A DNA stretch of 64,000 nucleotides from Shewanella sp. c952 (GTDB lineage: Bacteria > Pseudomonadota > Gammaproteobacteria > Enterobacterales > Shewanellaceae): assembly GCF_019654975.1 (NCBI RefSeq), contig NZ_BPEW01000003.1:124001-188000 (forward strand). Direction: 5' to 3'. The position numbers were made by a program, and so were the translations under genes. The notes under the pieces were generated by a model. It searched no databases and was not told where the DNA came from. It saw nothing but the letters and a program-made list of their open reading frames with translations. This document shows, in pieces, positions 58,227 through 64,000 of the stretch. Each line of letters opens with the position of its first letter. Position 1 is the stretch's first letter.

Positions 58227-61052
58227 ATGTCCATGTCGATAAATTATAAAGCTGTAATTAGTGATTTACGCAAGCAATTAGGTGAAAAGCCTGTCACAGA
58301 TGAGTATGTTCGTCGCTTCGCTTGGTCAACCGATGCTAGCTACTTTAGAATTGTTCCCGAAGTTGTTGTTCATGCCGAAGACATGGAACAAGTAAAGCGT
58401 ACTCTAGTCGTTGCCCGCGAGCATAATGCACCAGTAACTTTCCGCGCAGCAGGCACCAGCTTGGCCGGCCAAGCCTTAGGTGAAGGAATATTACTTATCT
58501 TGGGCCATGATGGCTTTAGAAAGATTGAAGTGAGCGAAGACGCTAGACAGATCACCCTTGGTTCTGCCGTCATAGGTTCCGACGCTAACGCAGTATTAGC
58601 GCCGCTTAACCGTAAAATTGGTCCCGATCCAGCCACCATTGCCTCAGCCATGATCGGTGGTATTGTGGCTAACAACGCCTCTGGAATGTGCTGCGGCACC
58701 GCACAAAACAGCTACCAGACCATCGCTTCGACCAAGTTACTATTCGCCGATGGCACAGAGCTTGACACCGGTTGTAAAAAATCTAAAGTCGCTTTTGCCA
58801 AATCTCATGGACAAATGCTTGAGCAAGTGCACGAGTTGGCACATAAAACTCGTCACAATTTAGCACTGTCTGAAAAAATTCGTAAGAAATTCTCCATCAA
58901 AAACACCACTGGTTACGGCATCAATGCCCTAGTCGATTTTAGCGATCCGTTTGATATCATCAATCACCTAATGGTCGGTATGGAAGGCACATTGGCCTTC
59001 ATCAATGAAGTCACCTATCACACAGTCAATGAAGCCAAATTTAAGGCGTCAGCGCTAGCCGTGTTCCACAATATGGAAGACGCATCTCGCGCCATTCCGC
59101 TCATCAATGGCGAAAGTGTCGCTGCAGCAGAGCTACTTGACTGGCCATCAATTAAAGCCGTTACCGGTAAACCGGGTATGCCAGATTGGCTATCGGAACT
59201 GCCACCGCTATCGGCTATCCTATTGATTGAATCTCGTGCCGATGACGCCGATACCTTAGATAGCTACACCAAAGATGTCATCGCCAAGCTGCAAGGGTTT
59301 GATTTTCTGCGTCCGATTAGCTTTACCGACGATGCAGCTGTGTATGGCGAATACTGGGCAATGCGTAAAGGCTTATTCCCTATCGTAGCGGGAGAGCGCC
59401 CTAAAGGTACCTCAGTTATTATCGAAGATGTGGCATTCGAGCTTGAACACTTAGCTGGCGCAGCCCATGACATTACCGCATTAATGCACAAATTTGGCTA
59501 CCCTGAAGGTTGCATCTATGGTCATGCATTAGCCGGTAACTTCCACTTCATCATCACGCCGACCTTCTCTACCAAGGATGATATCGCGAATTTCCATGCC
59601 TTTATGGATGAAATCGCCGATATGGTGATCAATAAGTACGACGGCTCAATGAAAGCCGAACACGGTACAGGCCGCGCCGTCGCACCTTATGTTGAGATGG
59701 AGTGGGGTCAAGATGCTTATGAGCTAATGAAAAGTATCAAACAACTGTTTGATCCTCAGGGCATATTAAACCCAGGGGTTATCTTAAACGATGATCCTAA
59801 AATCCACGTTAAAAACATCAAACCTTGCCCAGTGGTCGATGACTTTGTTGATAAATGTTTAGAGTGTGGTTTCTGTGAAAAGACCTGCCCCACATCGGCA
59901 CTCAACCTGACTCCTCGTCAACGTATTGCAACTTTGCGGGAAATTGCTCGTTTGGAGCAAATTGGCGATCACCTTGCGGCCGATAGCATGCGCGCCGCTG
60001 CGAAGTACGATGTTATCGACACTTGCGCCGCTTGTCAGCTGTGTACTATTGCCTGTCCTGTCGATAATAAAATGGGCCAGCTTGTACGTAAATTAAGAAC
60101 CCCAACCATCAGTAGCGGTCAGCAAAAGTTTCTTGATTTTCAGGCCAATAACTTTGGCGCCGTCAATGGTGTGATCAGTGCTGGTTTTGATATGCTGGGT
60201 GTGATCCATAAAATCACCGGCAACGGTATCACCGGAACTATGATGAAAGCAGGCCGACTGCTCAGCAGCGAAGTGCCTTATTGGAACCCTTCTTTCCCTA
60301 AAGGCGGCAAGCTACCTAAAGTATCAACGCCAATTCCGGGTCAGGAAACCGTGGTTTACTTCCCTGCGTGTGGCGGACGTACTTTCGGACCGACACCTGT
60401 CGATACCGATAAGCGACCACTGCCAGAAGTTGTAGTCACACTGCTGGAGCGTGCTGGCTATAACGTGATAACACCACCTAAGACCCGCGATCTGTGCTGT
60501 GGTCAAATGTGGGAGTCAAAGGGAGACTTTAAAAATGCCGATGCAAAACGCCTTGAACTGATCCAAGCAGTGTCAGCAATGACACAAGGTGGAAAGTTAC
60601 CCGTTATCGTTGATGCATTGTCATGTACTAAGCGCACGTTAGCGGGTGATCCAACACTAACTGAAAAAGTAGAGATAGTGGATCTGGTTCAGTTTATGCA
60701 CGATAAATTATTGCCAAAGCTGACCATTAAGAAGAAATCTCATACAGCGTTGCACCTTGGCTGCAGTGCAAGGACCATGAAAGTTGAACCTATAATGACC
60801 GCGATTGCCGATGCTTGTTGTAATCAAGTCATTCGTCCTGCTGGTATCGAATGTTGTGGTTACGCAGGTGAGAAAGGTCTTTATAAACCAGAGATCAACG
60901 CCAGTGCGTTGCGCAATATTAAGAAGCTTATCCCTGTTGATGTCAGTGAGGGTTATTACGCTAACCGTATGTGTGAAGTGGGTCTAACTGAACATAGTGG
61001 CATCCCTTACCGCCATTTAGCTTATCTGCTCGAAGAGTGCAGCCGTGGCTAA
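58227..61052 (+). CDS. dld: Dld-II-type FAD/Fe-S D-lactate dehydrogenase
   Basis: This 941-residue respiratory enzyme oxidises D-lactate to pyruvate. An FAD-binding PCMH domain (about 35-250; VTFRAAGTSLAGQALGEG) and FAD-oxidase C domain (GHALAGNFHFI) are followed by two 4Fe-4S motifs (CLECGFCEKTCP; CAACQLCTIACP) and two cysteine-rich CCG domains (LCCGQMW; CCGYAGEKG). It resembles Shewanella oneidensis Dld-II, which is also next to lldP. I chose ATG 58227; ATG 58233 is as good, and a GTG at 58158 would run through the hairpin. The lldEFG genes for L-lactate do not follow here. Confidence 0.92.
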   Translation: MSMSINYKAVISDLRKQLGEKPVTDEYVRRFAWSTDASYFRIVPEVVVHAEDMEQVKRTLVVAREHNAPVTFRAAGTSLAGQALGEGILLILGHDGFRKIEVSEDARQITLGSAVIGSDANAVLAPLNRKIGPDPATIASAMIGGIVANNASGMCCGTAQNSYQTIASTKLLFADGTELDTGCKKSKVAFAKSHGQMLEQVHELAHKTRHNLALSEKIRKKFSIKNTTGYGINALVDFSDPFDIINHLMVGMEGTLAFINEVTYHTVNEAKFKASALAVFHNMEDASRAIPLINGESVAAAELLDWPSIKAVTGKPGMPDWLSELPPLSAILLIESRADDADTLDSYTKDVIAKLQGFDFLRPISFTDDAAVYGEYWAMRKGLFPIVAGERPKGTSVIIEDVAFELEHLAGAAHDITALMHKFGYPEGCIYGHALAGNFHFIITPTFSTKDDIANFHAFMDEIADMVINKYDGSMKAEHGTGRAVAPYVEMEWGQDAYELMKSIKQLFDPQGILNPGVILNDDPKIHVKNIKPCPVVDDFVDKCLECGFCEKTCPTSALNLTPRQRIATLREIARLEQIGDHLAADSMRAAAKYDVIDTCAACQLCTIACPVDNKMGQLVRKLRTPTISSGQQKFLDFQANNFGAVNGVISAGFDMLGVIHKITGNGITGTMMKAGRLLSSEVPYWNPSFPKGGKLPKVSTPIPGQETVVYFPACGGRTFGPTPVDTDKRPLPEVVVTLLERAGYNVITPPKTRDLCCGQMWESKGDFKNADAKRLELIQAVSAMTQGGKLPVIVDALSCTKRTLAGDPTLTEKVEIVDLVQFMHDKLLPKLTIKKKSHTALHLGCSARTMKVEPIMTAIADACCNQVIRPAGIECCGYAGEKGLYKPEINASALRNIKKLIPVDVSEGYYANRMCEVGLTEHSGIPYRHLAYLLEECSRG

Positions 61053-61072
61053 GCACCATTAAAAATAGCGAC

Positions 61073-61102
61073 AAAAAAGGGGCTAATTCAGCCCCTTTTT
61101 TA
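61073..61102. terminator. Bidirectional terminator between dld and the TonB receptor gene
   Basis: AAAAAAGGGGCT / AGCCCCTTTTTT around a 5-nt loop between convergent genes. Confidence 0.92.
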
Positions 61103-61121
61103 TGCCTAGAAAAGCCAACCG

Positions 61122-63275
61122 CTAGTAATTAATCGTGTATTCCACTGCTAAACGACGACCGTAACCTGAGAACTGGTTACGATATACTTCCCAAACCACC
61201 TCTTTGTTCATTTGCGACACTAACGGCTGATAATCTTCATTCAATAGATTATCGATACCAAAAGTAAATAAACCGAAATCTGTATCAAAGGTGCTGACAA
61301 GATCAACTAAGGTGTAACCGTCATAGGGGGATTCATAGTAACTATAGCCAGCTTCACTTTCTGGGCTATTTTTATCCCTATCGCCGACATAATTAGCTTG
61401 TAAACGCAGCGCTGCAATATCGTTGAAGCGGTAATCACCATAGATAGAAGCTTTAATCGGGGTAATTCGAGTGCCGTTCATCCAGTAATCGACATTCGTT
61501 TCGCTGTTTGTGCGCTTTCCTTCGGACATTGATACCGAAGTACCAAGCTTGAATGCGGCGTTAACTTGATAGTCAAGCGTCGCTTCAAAGCCCCAGATCT
61601 CTTCATCAGCCACTACCACTGCGGCCACTCGTTTAGTCACCTCAGCCTCGACGTTGTAGTCATAGGCATAACCGTCGGTAATGTCTGAGTAGAAGAAAGA
61701 CAAACTCCCCTGCAAACTTTCACCAGAGTAACGCAATCCAGTTTCATAGTAATTGGTCTGGGTAGCAGGAATCGCATCAGAGAACTCTGTAACGCTATCG
61801 ACAGGCATATCACGTAGCATACGCATATCGGCATGGGAGTAGCCTTGAGAGAAGCTAGCAAAAATGTCGGTACTTTCGGCAATATTGTACACTAGCCCCA
61901 AATTAACCAACGGCTTATCGTACTTTAAGGTGTCACCTTGTTTAGCTGTTAATTGGCCTTTTCTGTATCGCTGATAGTCAGGCACTTCAATTTCAAAGTT
62001 CTCGTACCGTAAACCAACCTGTAACGTTAAATCGTCAGTAATTTGGTTCCAATATTGTGCAAATGGGCTCAGTTTCGTCTCGGTTAAGTCACATATTGAG
62101 CAGACATACTGCGCTTGTGTTTGGGCGGTGCCAGCAACATCAGTCCCAGTGATTACATCGCGTTCTCTGCCCTGCTCCGTATTATCTTTGCCATATTCAA
62201 AACCATAGGCAATACGACTTCTCTCATTGATACTCCACTGCATAGCCGCTTTAAAACCACTGCGTTTGGATACAATTTCAGATCCAGACTCATAACCCAC
62301 ATTCACTTTGCTGTAGTAAGTCGACACATTCAGTTGCTGGCCGAGAAAATCGTCCTGATCGTACGTTAGCTGTACAGTGCTGAGTTTAGTCGTTGGATTA
62401 GGACCGTCGTAGGGGCTGTCTTTGTCGATTGCCACTAAACCATTTTCATCATTGACACTGCGCTTATAATGCAATTTATTTTCAATGTTGTAGTGATGCG
62501 CAAGTAAAGCTAAACGGCTATCATCGAATTCTTGTTCTAGTTTGAATAACACGTCGTACTCATCTGCATCACCCATGCCGCCCTGACTATTGGGCGCACC
62601 AGGTAATTGGTTGCCGTCTGCGTCATACAGGTTGCCACGATCTTTGGCTGATAAGTTGAGCAGCATGCCCAAATCTGAATCTGTAGTGCCTGAAAAGCTT
62701 TGTGAAATGCTATAACCGGCATCGGACAACTCATCGGTAAAAGCTTCCACTCCAACACGAGTTTGCATTTCAAAATCTAGCGTTGGCTTTTTGGTAATAA
62801 CATTAATAATTGCGCCGGCCTCACCGTTACCGTACATGGCGCTAGCACCTTTAATCACTTCAATACTCTCAATCACATCAACAGATATGGATTGCAGATC
62901 GCGTCCACCCGCTCGCAGCGTGGTTGAAATTAGCACACCATCAATCATCACTATCGCTTTACCACCACGAAAGTTCTGACCGAACGTCGACATGGTTTCG
63001 GTACTAGGTGAAAAGCCAGGGACTAAGTTTGAGATCATCTCAGAAAGGTTTCGTGCTACCACGCGCTGCAGATCGAGATCAGCTTCCGACACGATAAAAA
63101 CTGAATTTGGGGTATCGCTAAGTTTTTGCGCGAATGGTGAAGCCGTTACCAATATCCGCTCCATCCCTTCTGCTTCTTGCGTAGCTAATGTATTTTCTTT
63201 TGCTTGAGTAGATGCTGCTGCCAACGAACTCAATACTGCCAATCCTAAAATACTTAATTTCACTAGTCTGTCCAT
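61122..63275 (-). CDS. TonB-dependent outer-membrane receptor (iron/siderophore type)
   Basis: This 717-residue receptor has a signal peptide (ending STQA), a TonB-box-like ERILVTAS segment, a plug domain (DTPNSVFIVSEADL; VIKGASAMYGNGEAGAIINVITKKP) and a 22-strand barrel ending in Asn-Tyr. The pattern is that of catecholate/hydroxamate siderophore receptors. A Fur-like box lies just upstream. Start uncertain: ATG 63275 lacks a ribosome site, while GTG 63263 (MKLSILGLAVLSS) has GGA 6 bases upstream. It is convergent with dld and unrelated to lactate use. Ligand unknown. Confidence 0.9.
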   Translation of the reverse strand: MDRLVKLSILGLAVLSSLAAASTQAKENTLATQEAEGMERILVTASPFAQKLSDTPNSVFIVSEADLDLQRVVARNLSEMISNLVPGFSPSTETMSTFGQNFRGGKAIVMIDGVLISTTLRAGGRDLQSISVDVIESIEVIKGASAMYGNGEAGAIINVITKKPTLDFEMQTRVGVEAFTDELSDAGYSISQSFSGTTDSDLGMLLNLSAKDRGNLYDADGNQLPGAPNSQGGMGDADEYDVLFKLEQEFDDSRLALLAHHYNIENKLHYKRSVNDENGLVAIDKDSPYDGPNPTTKLSTVQLTYDQDDFLGQQLNVSTYYSKVNVGYESGSEIVSKRSGFKAAMQWSINERSRIAYGFEYGKDNTEQGRERDVITGTDVAGTAQTQAQYVCSICDLTETKLSPFAQYWNQITDDLTLQVGLRYENFEIEVPDYQRYRKGQLTAKQGDTLKYDKPLVNLGLVYNIAESTDIFASFSQGYSHADMRMLRDMPVDSVTEFSDAIPATQTNYYETGLRYSGESLQGSLSFFYSDITDGYAYDYNVEAEVTKRVAAVVVADEEIWGFEATLDYQVNAAFKLGTSVSMSEGKRTNSETNVDYWMNGTRITPIKASIYGDYRFNDIAALRLQANYVGDRDKNSPESEAGYSYYESPYDGYTLVDLVSTFDTDFGLFTFGIDNLLNEDYQPLVSQMNKEVVWEVYRNQFSGYGRRLAVEYTINY

Positions 63276-63280
63276 ACGTT

Positions 63281-63299
63281 AATGAGAACGACTATTATT
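63281..63299 (-). promoter_or_regulatory. Fur-like box upstream of the TonB receptor gene
   Basis: AATGAGAACGACTATTATT resembles the 19-bp Fur consensus (GATAATGATAATCATTATC) in its TGAGAA and TATTATT halves and sits 6-24 bp before the annotated start (or 18-36 bp before the alternative GTG). Confidence 0.55.
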
Positions 63300-63817
63300 T
63301 ACATGTGAATAATAAAAGCAATGTGGTTACTTAAAATTTACAAATGTATGATTGACTGAGTAAACACTAGAATGGGCGAAAAGCAGTTAATACACAGCCT
63401 AGAACGGATTAATGCACTTGAGCAATAAAGGTCGAGTTTTACAAACTCAACAAACCAACCTTGCCGATGAAAGAATGCGCTTATATATTAAACATTTTGA
63501 CTGATATTACAGAAATATCGCTACGAGATGCTGTTTTAAGAGATCAAAGCTCAACTTTATAAAAAATGACAAAATAGCGAAATAAATCAAAAGCTGATGT
63601 ATTTCGCTTTAAAACCCTCTAAGTCTGAATGATTACTCTAAAACATCGCTATTTTCACTATAGGCTGGCGCGTTTTCGATACAAGATGCAATATCGAGTA
63701 ACACTTTCTTCAACCGCTAACTCTTGTCAACATAGGCGCCTTTCCGCCATTATTGCCACCTATAGAACAACAAAATCTCAACACAAAAGTCTAAAACAAC
63801 AATAACAGGACATATTG
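63300..63817. other. Intergenic region with possible gene remnant
   Basis: 518 bp without an intact gene. Short frames with protein-like composition occur in succession: MGEKQLIHSLERINALEQ from 63372, then KGRVLQTQQTNLADERMR, then LTDITEISLRDAVLRDQ in another frame, ending about 63561. They might be a frameshifted remnant; no family can be named. Confidence 0.3.
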
Positions 63818-64000
63818 ATGCGCACTTTGCTTCCAGTCTGTGCACTTGCTCTACTCAGTGCTTGTAGCCAACATACGACAGATGTTGTTACACCAGAGAA
63901 AGTCACCTTTGATGAATCTCGATTTCGCTTAGATATTAAAACCCTTGCGTCAGATGAATTTGAAGGCCGCGCCCCTACAACTAAGGGCGAACAACTAACA
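63818..64000 (+). CDS. M28-family peptidase-like lipoprotein (N-terminal 61 codons)
   Basis: The visible start encodes MRTLLPVCALALLSAC (lipobox, Cys16), a short linker, then FRLDIKTLASDEFEGRAPT and TKGEQL, a block characteristic of the region before the catalytic domain in secreted M28 aminopeptidases. An AGGA site lies 8 bases before the ATG. The gene runs off the right end, so the catalytic domain is not seen. Confidence 0.75.
   Translation, partial: MRTLLPVCALALLSACSQHTTDVVTPEKVTFDESRFRLDIKTLASDEFEGRAPTTKGEQLT

Overview
The window is chromosomal DNA of a marine gammaproteobacterium, almost certainly a Shewanella. The pointers are a LuxR-type CrbR / SSS-transporter histidine kinase CrbS pair beside acs, motY divergent from rnt, a monomeric NADP-isocitrate dehydrogenase, leucine dehydrogenase behind a LiuR-type palindrome, an lldP plus iron-sulfur Dld-II pair, DcaP-type porins, and a tRNA-Lys array downstream of tol-pal. 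No phage, IS element or CRISPR array was seen. Both ends cut genes: the first 7 codons of clpA at the left and the first 61 codons of an M28-type peptidase lipoprotein at the right.

Layout. 1-9.9 kb: housekeeping (clpA/clpS, cspD, icd, rluE-nudJ, mnmA-hflD-purB, roxA, a DUF4826 gene). 10-19.8 kb: leucine dehydrogenase, small uncharacterised genes, a MarR regulator, DUF1285, the large FAD/Fe-S oxidoreductase ydiJ, and the divergent ppsA/ppsR pair. 20-33.5 kb: aroH, a thioesterase, then an acetate module (crbR, an amine oxidase-like gene, a 13-residue-repeat lipoprotein, crbS, acs), radD and grxA. 33.5-42 kb: a DcaP-like porin, a noncoding tract with seven intact tRNA-Lys(TTT) genes and decayed copies, and the ybgC-tolQRAB-pal-cpoB operon. 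42-52 kb: a prolyl oligopeptidase, a strong orphan sRNA candidate, motY/rnt, a 2-Cys peroxiredoxin, a YuiF/NhaC-like antiporter, upp and purMN. 52-61 kb: a carboxylate/lactate module with a second DcaP-like porin, a Cache-domain sensor kinase and NarL-type regulator, lldP and dld. 61-64 kb: a TonB receptor with a Fur-like box and the start of the peptidase.

The best leads are regulatory. (i) The porin at 52.4 kb and lldP at 56.5 kb share a duplicated upstream region: an FNR/EtrA-like box, then about 165 bp later a 73-bp block that is 78% identical by my ungapped count. The two genes flank an uncharacterised two-component system, which suggests a lactate (or related carboxylate) uptake regulon. 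(ii) crbR and acs share the palindrome TAGACCAA(A/G)GTCTAA, a candidate CrbR operator. (iii) A promoter, nested hairpins and an intrinsic terminator at 44.73-44.94 kb outline an unannotated sRNA of about 170 nt. (iv) The tRNA-Lys array has grown by tandem duplication and is decaying at its distal end.
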